DNA from: Deltaproteobacteria bacterium
GTDB lineage: Bacteria > Myxococcota_A > UBA9160
Direction of reading: 5' to 3'
Assembly (NCBI GenBank): GCA_003520425.1
Contig: DOUU01000476.1
Coordinates: forward strand, 7,405 to 20,861
Length of the DNA: 13,457 bases
Each line of letters begins with the position of its first letter. Positions within the stretch are counted from its first letter, which is position 1. Below, in pieces: positions 1 through 7,796 of the stretch. A program made the position numbers and the translations under genes. The notes beneath the pieces are model-generated. The model was not told where the DNA came from. It saw only the letters and a list, made by a program, of their open reading frames with translations, and did no database searches.

Positions 1-778
1 GCAGCACGCGGTCACCTTCGCCGCCGGGCTTGCCGCGGAGGGGATGCGCCCGGTGTGCGCGATCTATTCGAGCTTCCTGCAGCGCGGCTTCGACCAGGTG
101 GTTCACGACGTGGCCTTGCAGGGTCTGCCCGTCGTCTTCGTGCTCGATCGCGCCGGTCTGGTGGGAGCAGATGGCCCGACACACCATGGTGTGTTCGACC
201 TTGGCTATCTGCGGCCGATCCCGAACCTCATTCTGGCCTCGCCGCGCGACGAAAACGAACTCCAGCATCTGCTGGCCACCGCGGTCGACTCGGGCCGGCC
301 TTTCGCGCTGCGCTTTCCGCGCGGCAACGCCCCGGGCGTGGCGCTCGATCCGGACCCCAAGCCGCTTGCGATTGGGAGCGCAAGCGTTTTGAGACGAGGG
401 GAGGACCTCGCGCTCGTCGGTCTTGGGAAGACCGTGGCCACCGTGCTCGAGGCGGCCGAGCGGCTGGCGGAGATCGGCGTCTCGGCGACGGTGATCGACG
501 CGCGCTTCGTAAAGCCCCTCGACGAGCGCGTGGTGGCGGCTGAGGCCCGGCGCTGCGGGCGCCTCGTCACGGTCGAGGACCACGCGGCGATCGGGGGTCT
601 CGGGAGCGCAGTGCTCGAGTGCCTTGCGGTGGCCGCGCCCGGGACCTTGGTCCGCACCCTTGGCGTTGGCGACGCGTTTGTAGAGCACGGTGACGTGGCG
701 GAGCAGTGGTCGAACGCCGCGATCGACACGACGGGCGTGGTACAGGCGGCACGCGAGCTCTTGGGAGGCATGGCATGA
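1..778 (+). CDS. dxs: 1-deoxy-D-xylulose-5-phosphate synthase, C-terminal part (5' truncated by window)
   Basis: Dxs condenses pyruvate and glyceraldehyde 3-phosphate with thiamine diphosphate to give DXP, the first MEP-pathway step, in the cytoplasm. The first whole codon is at position 2 and 258 residues are visible of a family length of about 620-640, so the N-terminal thiamine-binding domain lies outside. The visible part opens with QHAVTFAAGLA and then has YSSFLQRGFDQ, LDRAGLVGADGPTHHG (central pyrimidine-binding domain) and the transketolase C-terminal domain with VTVEDHAAIGGLGSAV. In this family the catalytic Glu directly precedes the QHA; base 1 (g) fits the last base of its codon. 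The TGA stop overlaps the shc start as ATGA, so the two are probably translated together. The call is very secure; whether this is the genome's only dxs cannot be told. Confidence 0.97.
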   Translation, partial: QHAVTFAAGLAAEGMRPVCAIYSSFLQRGFDQVVHDVALQGLPVVFVLDRAGLVGADGPTHHGVFDLGYLRPIPNLILASPRDENELQHLLATAVDSGRPFALRFPRGNAPGVALDPDPKPLAIGSASVLRRGEDLALVGLGKTVATVLEAAERLAEIGVSATVIDARFVKPLDERVVAAEARRCGRLVTVEDHAAIGGLGSAVLECLAVAAPGTLVRTLGVGDAFVEHGDVAEQWSNAAIDTTGVVQAARELLGGMA

Positions 779-2784
779 GCGGTCTTCTCCAAATCGAGGG
801 CACGGGCGACTCGAGCGAGGGACCGCTTGCGGTGCCCGCGGGCCTGGAGCGCGTGGGCGATGCGATCCAGCGCGCGCAGGAGAGCTTGTGGAAGAGTCAG
901 CGGGAGGACGGCCACTGGGTCTTTCCGCTCGAGGCCGACGCCTCGATCACGGCGGAATACGTGATCTACCGCCGCCTGATGCGGCTTGGCGTCGACGAGC
1001 GCGACCGCCAAGCGGCGGCGTTCCTGCTCGCCACCCAGCGCGCCGACGGCGGCTGGGCACGTTACGAGGGAGCGGAAAGCCATCTCTCCCTCGCGATTGA
1101 GGCCTACTTCGCCCTGAAACAGGTCGGCATGAAGCCGGATGAACCGACGATGACGCGCGCTCGCGAGTTCATCCTGTCGCACGGCGGGCTCGCTCGCGCG
1201 GGCGTGTTCACGCGCATTTGGCTCTCCTACTTCGGGGAGTTCCCGGCGCGCGGCGTGCCTGTGATGCCGGTCGAGATCGTGCTGCTGCCCGATCGCTTCC
1301 CACTCAGCATCTACGAGATGTCTTCTTGGGCGCGGGGCACGGTGGTGCCGCTCACGGTCCTGCAGGCCCTCGACTTCCGTGTTCCCCTGGAGCGGTCCGA
1401 GCTCTCCGTGCGGGAGCTTTGGTGCGAGGACCCCGCAAAGGCCCAGCTCGCGTTCGACGCCGGACCCGGACTCTTCACCTTCCGGCGCTTTTTCACCCTC
1501 CTCGACCGTGCCCTTCACCGCCTCGGCGCACTCACGCAGCGCCGTCCGCTGCGGGCGCGCGCGCTGCGCCAGGCGGAGCGTTGGATCCGGGAGCGGCAAG
1601 ACCGAAACGGGGGCTGGGGAGGGATCGTCCCTGCCATGCTCAACTCGACTTTGGCGCTATACGCGCTTCACGGCGGTGAGGACGATGCCGTGCGGCGCGG
1701 CCTCCAGGCGATTGAGGATTTCACCGTGCAGCTGCCGCAGGGTCTCATGTTCCAGCCCTGTGTATCGCCGGTGTGGGACAGCGTCCTTGCGATCAAGTCG
1801 CTCCTCGACTCGGGCGCAGCGCCCGACGACGCGCGGCTCGTGCGCGGTGCCGAGTGGCTGCTCGACCGCCAAATCCTGGGCGTTCGCGGCGACTGGGCGA
1901 GAAAGCGCCCCGATGCCAAGCCTGGAGGCTGGGCGTTCGAGTACGAGAACGTTCACTACCCCGACGTCGACGACACGGTGGCGATCGCAACCACGCTCGA
2001 GCGGCTCACGCTGCCGGACGAAGCGCGCAAGCACAAGGCCGTGCAGCGCGGATTGCGTTGGGCGCTCAACATGCAAAGCGCAAACGGGGGCTGGGGAGCC
2101 TTTGACGTCGACAATGTGAGAGACGTCTGGAACGAGATCCCGTTCGCCGACATGAAGGCGATGCTCGACGCTCCGACGCCGGATCTGACGGGCCGCGGTC
2201 TCGAGCTCCTCGGCCATTTCGACTATTCGCTGAGTTCGCGCCAGGCCGAGCGCGCACTCGCCTTCGTGACCGCACGCCAGGAGGCCGACGGCTCCTTCTG
2301 GGGCCGCTGGGGTGTGAACTACATCTACGGAACCTGGAGCGTGCTGACGGGTCTTGCGCGCATGGGCTTCCGGGGCGACGACCCACGCGTGAGGCGAGCC
2401 GCCGACTGGCTGGAAGCGCGCCAGAACAAGGACGGCGGCTTCGGTGAATCGCCCGCAAGCTACGAGGATCTCTCCGCACGCGGTCGGGGACCTTCCACGC
2501 CTTCCCAGACTGCGTGGGCGGTGATGGGCCTTCTCGCCGCCGGCCGGGGTGGGAGCGAGTCGGTGCGGCGCGGAATTGAGTACCTGCTCGCTCGCCAAGG
2601 CGAGGACGGCGGGTGGACGGAGCAGGAGTGGACGGGAACGGGCTTCCCCGGCCACTTCTATCTGCGCTATCACGGCTATCCCCGCTACTTCACGCTCTCC
2701 GCGCTCGGCTTGTATCTGCGGGACCGCGCCCGCGCTTCCTCCATCAGCGGGGAGCGTGGAGCGCCGGGGCCGGAGCTGCGTTGA
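775..2784 (+). CDS. shc (hpnF): Squalene-hopene cyclase
   Basis: This membrane-associated cyclase turns squalene into hopene and/or diplopterol by proton-started polycyclisation. The product is 669 residues, normal for the family. The DxDD acid motif is D397-V-D-D400; D399 matches the protonating Asp of characterised cyclases, and the DxDD form separates it from oxidosqualene cyclases. QW-type repeats lie near residues 42-48 (QREDGHW), 88-94 (QRADGGW), 275-281 (QDRNGGW), 434-440, 502-509, 550-556 (QNKDGGF) and 608-614 (QGEDGGW). The C-terminal signature GFPGHFYLRYHGYPRYF is intact. The ATG at 775 is chosen because it overlaps the dxs stop and has GGGAGG at 763-768, six bases upstream; an in-frame ATG at 706 lies inside dxs and would add a non-homologous tail. 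Here shc precedes hpnC, hpnD and hpnE, whereas many operons place it after them. Confidence 0.97.
   Translation: MSGLLQIEGTGDSSEGPLAVPAGLERVGDAIQRAQESLWKSQREDGHWVFPLEADASITAEYVIYRRLMRLGVDERDRQAAAFLLATQRADGGWARYEGAESHLSLAIEAYFALKQVGMKPDEPTMTRAREFILSHGGLARAGVFTRIWLSYFGEFPARGVPVMPVEIVLLPDRFPLSIYEMSSWARGTVVPLTVLQALDFRVPLERSELSVRELWCEDPAKAQLAFDAGPGLFTFRRFFTLLDRALHRLGALTQRRPLRARALRQAERWIRERQDRNGGWGGIVPAMLNSTLALYALHGGEDDAVRRGLQAIEDFTVQLPQGLMFQPCVSPVWDSVLAIKSLLDSGAAPDDARLVRGAEWLLDRQILGVRGDWARKRPDAKPGGWAFEYENVHYPDVDDTVAIATTLERLTLPDEARKHKAVQRGLRWALNMQSANGGWGAFDVDNVRDVWNEIPFADMKAMLDAPTPDLTGRGLELLGHFDYSLSSRQAERALAFVTARQEADGSFWGRWGVNYIYGTWSVLTGLARMGFRGDDPRVRRAADWLEARQNKDGGFGESPASYEDLSARGRGPSTPSQTAWAVMGLLAAGRGGSESVRRGIEYLLARQGEDGGWTEQEWTGTGFPGHFYLRYHGYPRYFTLSALGLYLRDRARASSISGERGAPGPELR
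2772..2775 (+). promoter_or_regulatory. Shine-Dalgarno GGAG supporting a TTG start for hpnC
   Basis: GGAG lies five bases before TTG at 2781-2783. No ATG or GTG stands at the expected N-terminus of the HpnC domain, so this site, together with the overlap of the TTG with the shc stop (TTGA), decides the start. Confidence 0.6.
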
Positions 2785-3713
2785 GCTCGGCGCTCGAGCA
2801 AGACCTGCGCTCCTGCGCCGAGCTGGCGCGCACCCACTACGAGAATTTCGCGGTCGGGTCCCTCCTGCTGCCGCGCACGCTGCGGCTTTCGCTCGCAGCG
2901 ATCTACGCAGCGGTGCGGATCGCAGATGACCTCGCCGACGAGCCTGTGCCGGGCGTCGACCCACGGCTTGCGCTCTCGGAGTGGGAGCGCGGCCTCGAAG
3001 CCGCCGCCGCGGGCCGGTCCGCACCGCATTTCGCACAACGCGCGTGCGGCGCGGTGATCCGCGAGCTCGCGCTCCCGCTTGATCCCTTCCGCGCGCTCTT
3101 CCGCGCGTTCCGCCGCGACACCGTGCAGCAGCGCTACGAGACCTGGGAAGACCTGCTGGAGTACTGCAGCGACTCCGCCAACCCGGTGGGTCGGCTTGTT
3201 CTGCTGCTCTTCGGCGTGCACGATCCACAGCTCCTTGAAGCCTCCGATCAGATCTGCACCGGCCTTCAGCTCGTAAACCACTGGCAGGACGTCGCTGACG
3301 ACGCCCGCCGAGGGCGGATTTACCTTCCCGCCGAGGATCTGGCGCGCTTTGCCGTGGATCCCGAGGCGCTGCTGCGGGGCGAGGACAGCCCGGGGCTGCG
3401 CGCCCTGCTGGCCTTCGAAACGACACGAGCCCGGGCGCTCCTCGAGCAAGGGGGCACGCTCATCCCGGCGACAGGCGGGAGGCTGCGCCTTGAGGTGGCT
3501 CTGTTTCGGCGCGCGGGCCTCGTTGCCTGCGACGCGCTGGCCGCTGCCCACTACGCCGTGCAGCAGGGCGCGCCGCGCCTTGGCGCGCGCCGACGTTTGC
3601 AGATCCTCTTTGCCGGAGTGCGTGACGCCCTGCAGGCCAGGCGTCTGCCGGCCGAACCTTCCGGCACGGGTCGCAGAGCGCTCGCCCCACCCGAGGCCCC
3701 GCATGGAGCCTGA
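2781..3713 (+). CDS. hpnC: Hydroxysqualene synthase (squalene/phytoene synthase family)
   Basis: HpnC converts presqualene diphosphate to hydroxysqualene in the three-enzyme HpnC-HpnD-HpnE route to squalene. The product is 310 residues of trans-isoprenyl diphosphate synthase fold. The first Asp-rich motif is D49-D-L-A-D-E54 and the second is Q169-D-V-A-D-D174, followed by RRGRIYLPAEDL. The NHWQDV form of the second motif is typical of HpnC rather than HpnD. The early THYENFAVGS stretch is also HpnC-like. I start it at TTG 2781, which overlaps the shc stop by three bases; extending to the in-frame ATG at 2613 would add sequence that lies inside shc. Its last 11 bases overlap hpnD. HpnC and HpnD are paralogues, so the two names rest on these motif differences and on gene order. 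Confidence 0.9.
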   Translation: MSSALEQDLRSCAELARTHYENFAVGSLLLPRTLRLSLAAIYAAVRIADDLADEPVPGVDPRLALSEWERGLEAAAAGRSAPHFAQRACGAVIRELALPLDPFRALFRAFRRDTVQQRYETWEDLLEYCSDSANPVGRLVLLLFGVHDPQLLEASDQICTGLQLVNHWQDVADDARRGRIYLPAEDLARFAVDPEALLRGEDSPGLRALLAFETTRARALLEQGGTLIPATGGRLRLEVALFRRAGLVACDALAAAHYAVQQGAPRLGARRRLQILFAGVRDALQARRLPAEPSGTGRRALAPPEAPHGA

Positions 3714-4563
3714 GCTCCTCAAGGCGTACGAGCATTGCCGGCGCATCACGCGCAAGAGCGGCTCCAGCTTCGCTTCCGCATTCTGGATGCTGCCGGCCGC
3801 GCGGCGGCGGGCGCTTCACGCGATCTATGCCTTCTGCCGCCTGGCCGACGACATGGCAGACGATCCCGACGTGCGCAGCGACCGGCTCGTCCTGATCCAG
3901 CGCTGGCGCAGCGAGCTTGAGGCGGCATACCTCGCAAAATCGAAACATCCCGTCGGGATCGCGCTCGGCGATGCCGTGCACCGGTTTCGGCTGCCGCAAG
4001 AGGTCTTCCTCGACCTGCTGCGCGGCGTCGAGTCGGATCTCCTCGGCGTACCGATTGACACCTTCGAGGATCTCGAGCGCTACTGCTACCGCGTGGCCTC
4101 GACTGTGGGTCTGCTCGTGGTGGAGCTGCTCGGCTATCACAATCCGCAGGCCCGGGAGTATGCAAGGGTCCAGGGCATTGCCGTACAGCTCGTCAACGTG
4201 CTGCGCGACGTCGGGCACGATGCCGAGTCGGGTCGCATCTACCTGCCGCGGGAGGAGCTCGAGCGCTTCGGTGTCTCTGCCGAGGCGGTGCGGCGGAGGG
4301 AAGTGACCGAGCCGATGCGGCTGCTCCTCGCTTGCCACGCGGAGCGGGCGCGGGTCTATTTCGAGCGTGCCGAGACCCTGCTCCCCCCGGAAGACCGTCG
4401 CCGCCTGAGGCCTGCGCGGGCCATGGGCCGCATCTATCGTGATCTTTTGGGAGAGCTCCACCGCCGCGGCTACCCGTGCATGGGAGAGCCGCTCCGGCTC
4501 TCCAAACGCCGGCGACTTGCAATTGCGGCAAGCGCCTGGCTCGACCTGCGCAGACACGCATGA
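3703..4563 (+). CDS. hpnD: Presqualene diphosphate synthase (squalene/phytoene synthase family)
   Basis: HpnD joins two farnesyl diphosphates head to head to give presqualene diphosphate. The 286-residue product has the first Asp-rich motif D49-D-M-A-D-D54 preceded by AIYAFCRLA, and the second motif QLVNVLRDVGHDAE (D169 and D173) followed by GRIYLPREELERFGV. YAFCR and LRDV are typical of HpnD and phytoene-synthase-like enzymes. The ATG at 3703 is chosen because GAGG at 3693-3696 lies six bases upstream and the protein begins with the usual short helix before the conserved KSGSSF. The gene overlaps hpnC by 11 bases and hpnE by four. A phytoene synthase would look similar, but hpnC, hpnE and shc alongside make the squalene role much more likely. 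Confidence 0.93.
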   Translation: MEPELLKAYEHCRRITRKSGSSFASAFWMLPAARRRALHAIYAFCRLADDMADDPDVRSDRLVLIQRWRSELEAAYLAKSKHPVGIALGDAVHRFRLPQEVFLDLLRGVESDLLGVPIDTFEDLERYCYRVASTVGLLVVELLGYHNPQAREYARVQGIAVQLVNVLRDVGHDAESGRIYLPREELERFGVSAEAVRRREVTEPMRLLLACHAERARVYFERAETLLPPEDRRRLRPARAMGRIYRDLLGELHRRGYPCMGEPLRLSKRRRLAIAASAWLDLRRHA

Positions 4564-5903
4564 GCGTCGTGGTGGTCGGTGGCGGGGTGGCAGGACTGGC
4601 GGCGGCCAGTGCGCTTGCGGAGCGGGGCTGTGCCGTCACCGTGCTGGAGGCCGCCCCTGCCCTCGGCGGCCGCGCTCGATCCTTCGCCGAGCGCTCTACG
4701 GGAGACAGCGTCGACAACGGCCAGCATGCGCTCATGGGCTGCTACCACGAGTTCCTCGCGCTGCTCGCACGGATCGGCCGCCGCGGCGAGCTCTGGGAGA
4801 GCGAGCTTGACGTGCCCCTTTGGGATGCGGAGCGCGGTATGCAGCGGCTTGCGTGTCCCGCCCTGCCCTCCCCGCTGCACTTCGCCGCGGGTGTGCTGCG
4901 ATTCGGTCATCTCTCCTTCCGCGAGCGCCTTTCCGCGCTGCGTGCAGGTCGCGCGCTCGTCGCGCGATTTGGGCGCAGCCGGGGCGAGGACGGGGCCTTC
5001 ACGGTCGCGCAGGCCCTTCTCGCGCTCCGCCAAAGCCCGCAAGCGCGGCGAGCTCTGTGGGATCCCCTCACTTGGGCCACGCTGAACGCGGACCCCGCCG
5101 AGGCCAGCGCGGGGCTGCTTGCCGCCGTGGTGGGCCGCGCGCTCCTGGGCCCACGCTCTGGGAGTCGCTTTCTGCTCCCCGCGCTGCCCCTGTCCGAGCT
5201 TTACGCGGAGCCGGCGCGAAAGTTCATCGAAGCACGCGGGGGCACCGTGCGTTGTCGGGCGCCCGTGGACGAAGTCGTGGTGCAGGGGCAACGGGCGATC
5301 GGCGTGCGCTCCGGCGGGGAGCTTGTCTTGGCTTCCCACGTGATCTTGGCGGTACCGCCTCCTGCCGTACGCCGAATCGCTCCGCCCGAGCTTCGTGCGC
5401 TCGTTCCTGCAGCGCTTGAACGTGCGACGCCGATCGTCTCGGTCACCCTGTGGCTCGACCGCCCTGTCGGCGGACCCGACTTTCTTGGTCTCCTCGACGG
5501 CCAGACACAGTGGCTGTTCCGGGTGGATCGCATCCACCAGCGCACGAACGCCGCTTCCGCCGAGGGTGCTCGCATCGCGTGCGTGCGCAGCGGAGCCTCG
5601 GCCTGGCTCGAACGCCCCACCCGGGAGATCGCCGCGATCGCGCTGCGCGAAGCGGCACAGGCGCTCGAAGGCGCTGCGCACGCCAAGCTGCGCCATGCCC
5701 TCGTTCTGAAGGAGGTGGCGGCGACCTTGGCGCCAGCGCCCGAGATCCAGCCCCTGCGACCCGGACCCGAAGGTCCTGTGCGCGACCTCCTCCTCGCAGG
5801 AGACTGGACGGCCACGGGCCTGCCCGCCACGCTGGAGAGTGCCGCGCTCTCGGGCCATCGGGCGGCGGCCCTCGCGTTAGCGATGGACCAGGCGGCGGCA
5901 TGA
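4560..5903 (+). CDS. hpnE: Hydroxysqualene dehydroxylase, FAD-dependent amine oxidase/desaturase family
   Basis: HpnE removes the hydroxyl group from hydroxysqualene by reduction to give squalene. The 447-residue protein begins with the FAD dinucleotide-binding motif VVVVGGGVAGLAAA (glycines 7, 9 and 12), with E30 in VLEAAPALGGRARSF placed to bind the adenosine ribose. DNGQHALMGCYHEFL follows, as in HpnE proteins. The C-terminal FAD-closing motif is LLLAGDWTATGLPATLE (residues 410-426). The start at 4560 overlaps the hpnD stop as ATGA and has no clear Shine-Dalgarno sequence, so translation probably depends on coupling. Carotenoid desaturases are related, but the GDWTATGLPATLE ending and the neighbours favour HpnE. 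Confidence 0.93.
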   Translation: MSVVVVGGGVAGLAAASALAERGCAVTVLEAAPALGGRARSFAERSTGDSVDNGQHALMGCYHEFLALLARIGRRGELWESELDVPLWDAERGMQRLACPALPSPLHFAAGVLRFGHLSFRERLSALRAGRALVARFGRSRGEDGAFTVAQALLALRQSPQARRALWDPLTWATLNADPAEASAGLLAAVVGRALLGPRSGSRFLLPALPLSELYAEPARKFIEARGGTVRCRAPVDEVVVQGQRAIGVRSGGELVLASHVILAVPPPAVRRIAPPELRALVPAALERATPIVSVTLWLDRPVGGPDFLGLLDGQTQWLFRVDRIHQRTNAASAEGARIACVRSGASAWLERPTREIAAIALREAAQALEGAAHAKLRHALVLKEVAATLAPAPEIQPLRPGPEGPVRDLLLAGDWTATGLPATLESAALSGHRAAALALAMDQAAA

Positions 5904-6934
5904 GCGACATCTCCGAGCGCAAGGACTCGCATCTGCGGCTGTGCACCAGCGAAGACGTGGAGCATCGGAACGGGACGCTTCTCGATGAAGTCCACCTGCT
6001 TCACGACTCTTTGCCCGAGCTTTCGGTGGACGAAGTCGACCTTTCCTGCGAGCTCTTCGGCCGGCGGCTCGAAGCCCCGATCCTGATCTCTGGAATGACG
6101 GGAGGAACCCCCGAGGCCGCGAACGTGAACCGCGCCCTCGCCGCGGTGGCACAGAAGTGCGGTCTCGGCATGGGTGTCGGGTCGCAGCGACCCATGCTCT
6201 TGAGCCCCGATGCCGCCGAGAGCTACCGCGTGCGCGATGTCGCTCCCGACATCCTGCTGCTCGCCAACCTTGGCGCCGTTCAAGCGCGGGATGTCGGAGC
6301 GGCCCGCGCGGCGGAGCTCGTGCGGGCGATCGGTGCCAACGCCCTGTGCGTGCACCTCAATGCCGCGCAAGAGCTCGTGCAGGCCGAGGGGGACCGGGAT
6401 TTCCGAGGCTGCCTTCTGGCAATCCAAGAGCTCGTCGAAACGCTTCCCATGCCGCTCGTCGTGAAGGAGACGGGCTGCGGACTCGGCCCGAGAACGCTCG
6501 AGCGCCTGGCCGCCATCGGTGTGCGCTGGGTGGACGTGTCCGGTGCCGGCGGGACCACATGGACGGGTGTGGAGGCGCTGCGCGGGCCCCAGCGCCAGCG
6601 CGCCCTCGGCCGGGAGTTGCGCGAGTGGGGGATCCCCACAGCGGCGTGCGTGGGGTACGCAAAGCGCGCGGGGCTGGGCACGATCGCATCGGGTGGGATC
6701 CGCGGGGGCCTCGACGCAGCTCGCGCGCTCGCCCTCGGGGCCGACGCGGTTTCGCTGGCTCTTCCCTTCTTGCGCGCCCTCGCGCAGGGTGGCCCCAGCC
6801 GAGCGCTCGAGATGGCCTCCGAGATCACCGAAGGCCTGCGGGCGGTGGCGGTGCTCACCGGCTCGCGCCGTGCGGCCGATCTGCGACGCGCACCCCGTGT
6901 GCTCGGGCCACACCTGCGCGCCTGGCTCGACTAG
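5900..6934 (+). CDS. fni (idi2): Type II isopentenyl-diphosphate delta-isomerase (FMN-dependent)
   Basis: This cytoplasmic flavoenzyme interconverts IPP and DMAPP using reduced FMN and Mg2+. The 344-residue TIM-barrel protein carries the family motifs: ERKDSHL at 6-12 (substrate-binding R7, K8, H11), MTGG at 66-69, GVGSQR at 92-97, HLNAAQE at 152-158 (general acid/base Gln157 and metal-binding Glu158), VKET at 188-191, and the FMN-phosphate loops SGAGGT at 214-219 and GGIRGG at 265-270. It is unrelated to the Nudix-type Idi-1. The start overlaps the hpnE stop as ATGA. MEP-pathway bacteria make both IPP and DMAPP directly, so the isomerase is not strictly required. Its place here suggests it tunes the IPP:DMAPP ratio for farnesyl diphosphate synthesis. 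It appears to be the last gene of the operon. Confidence 0.95.
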   Translation: MSDISERKDSHLRLCTSEDVEHRNGTLLDEVHLLHDSLPELSVDEVDLSCELFGRRLEAPILISGMTGGTPEAANVNRALAAVAQKCGLGMGVGSQRPMLLSPDAAESYRVRDVAPDILLLANLGAVQARDVGAARAAELVRAIGANALCVHLNAAQELVQAEGDRDFRGCLLAIQELVETLPMPLVVKETGCGLGPRTLERLAAIGVRWVDVSGAGGTTWTGVEALRGPQRQRALGRELREWGIPTAACVGYAKRAGLGTIASGGIRGGLDAARALALGADAVSLALPFLRALAQGGPSRALEMASEITEGLRAVAVLTGSRRAADLRRAPRVLGPHLRAWLD

Positions 6935-6971
6935 GAGACCGGCGGCTCCGCGACTGGCCAAGTGCGCGCGC

Positions 6972-6977
6972 TAGGCT
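6972..6977 (+). promoter_or_regulatory. Putative -10 box TAGGCT of a leaderless promoter for the SDR gene
   Basis: A TANNNT hexamer ends seven bases before the ATG at 6985, which would put transcription start at or next to the A of the start codon. I see no matching -35 hexamer and no Shine-Dalgarno sequence. The same arrangement recurs before the dipeptidase and GH31 genes. It suggests the SDR can be transcribed separately from the hopanoid operon. Confidence 0.4.
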
Positions 6978-6984
6978 CGGATCC

Positions 6985-7791
6985 ATGCCCCGCCTTGTGC
7001 GCTACCAAGGCCGCGTCGCTCTCGTGACCGGCGGTTCCAGTGGAATTGGAGAGGCCATCGCCCGCGGGCTCGCGGCGCGAGGCGCGGCCGTGGCGCTGCT
7101 CTCGCGCGGCAGCACGCGCCTTCAAGCCGCGGCAGACCGGATCGCTGGCGTGGGGGGAGTGGTCTCGACCCACCCTTGTGACGTGGGAGATGCCGCGGGC
7201 CTGGCCTCTGCGATCGACGCCGCGACGGCACGGCATGGTCGACTCGACATCGTCGTCTGCTCGGCGGGGATCGGCGCCCATGGGCTCTTTCCCGATACCT
7301 CGATCGAGGCGATGGACGCCATCCTACGAACGAACGTCCAGGGTCTCGTCCATACCCTCCACTTTGCGCTGCCCCACCTCTTGGCGCGGGGGGAGGGCTG
7401 GGTCGTGAACGTCTCGTCGGTGGCGGGCCGTCTCGGGCAGCCCGATGAGGCGATCTACTCGGCGTCGAAGTTTGCGGTGACGGGGCTCTCCGAGGCGCTC
7501 ACCGTGGAGCTCGCTCCGCGCGGGATCCACGTGCTCGCGCTCTATCCTGGGCTCGTGCGCACGGCACTCTTCACGGATGCGGAGCTCGCCCGGCTCCCGG
7601 AGAGGGTGCGCCGCAGCGCACTCCATCCGGACGACGTCGCCCGCGCGACGCTGCGCGGGCTTGAGCTCGGACGGCACGAGGTCACGATCCCGCGCGTGGC
7701 GGTGGGCGGCTATCTGATCCGCACGCTCGCGCCTGGGGTCTTCCGGCGCATCCTCGCATCCATCCGGCTTCCTGCACTCCCGAGCCGCTGA
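6985..7791 (+). CDS. Short-chain dehydrogenase/reductase (SDR), substrate unknown
   Basis: This is a classical SDR of 268 residues with a Rossmann fold. The cofactor motif TGGSSGIG is at 15-22, and LLSRG at about 38-42 puts an Arg after the second strand, suggesting NADP(H). D66 in HPCDVGD follows, then N117, S145, Y158 and K162 (YSASK), a complete Asn-Ser-Tyr-Lys tetrad. The usual NNAG motif reads CSAG at 92-95. Near the end, RIHVLALYPGLVRT-type sequence and the PDDVA helix resemble cytoplasmic or membrane-associated reductases that act on lipids, but this does not fix the substrate. The gene begins 50 bases after the idi2 stop and lacks the overlaps that bind the operon genes together, so a role in hopanoid tailoring is possible but unproven. 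It converges on the CNNM gene with a 5-base gap. Confidence 0.9.
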   Translation: MPRLVRYQGRVALVTGGSSGIGEAIARGLAARGAAVALLSRGSTRLQAAADRIAGVGGVVSTHPCDVGDAAGLASAIDAATARHGRLDIVVCSAGIGAHGLFPDTSIEAMDAILRTNVQGLVHTLHFALPHLLARGEGWVVNVSSVAGRLGQPDEAIYSASKFAVTGLSEALTVELAPRGIHVLALYPGLVRTALFTDAELARLPERVRRSALHPDDVARATLRGLELGRHEVTIPRVAVGGYLIRTLAPGVFRRILASIRLPALPSR

Positions 7792-7796
7792 AAGGA

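Noticed and set aside
205..1599. A 464-codon open frame on the - strand across dxs and shc
   Set aside because: It is antisense to recognised Dxs and Shc motifs, with no family signature of its own.
1657..3426. A 589-codon open frame on the - strand across shc and hpnC
   Set aside because: It is antisense to two well-supported genes and shows no domain; it is a shadow frame created by high GC.
6934..6949. Small hairpin GGAG...CTCC just after idi2 as an operon terminator
   Set aside because: It has only four outer pairs, a mismatch and no T-run, too weak to call.
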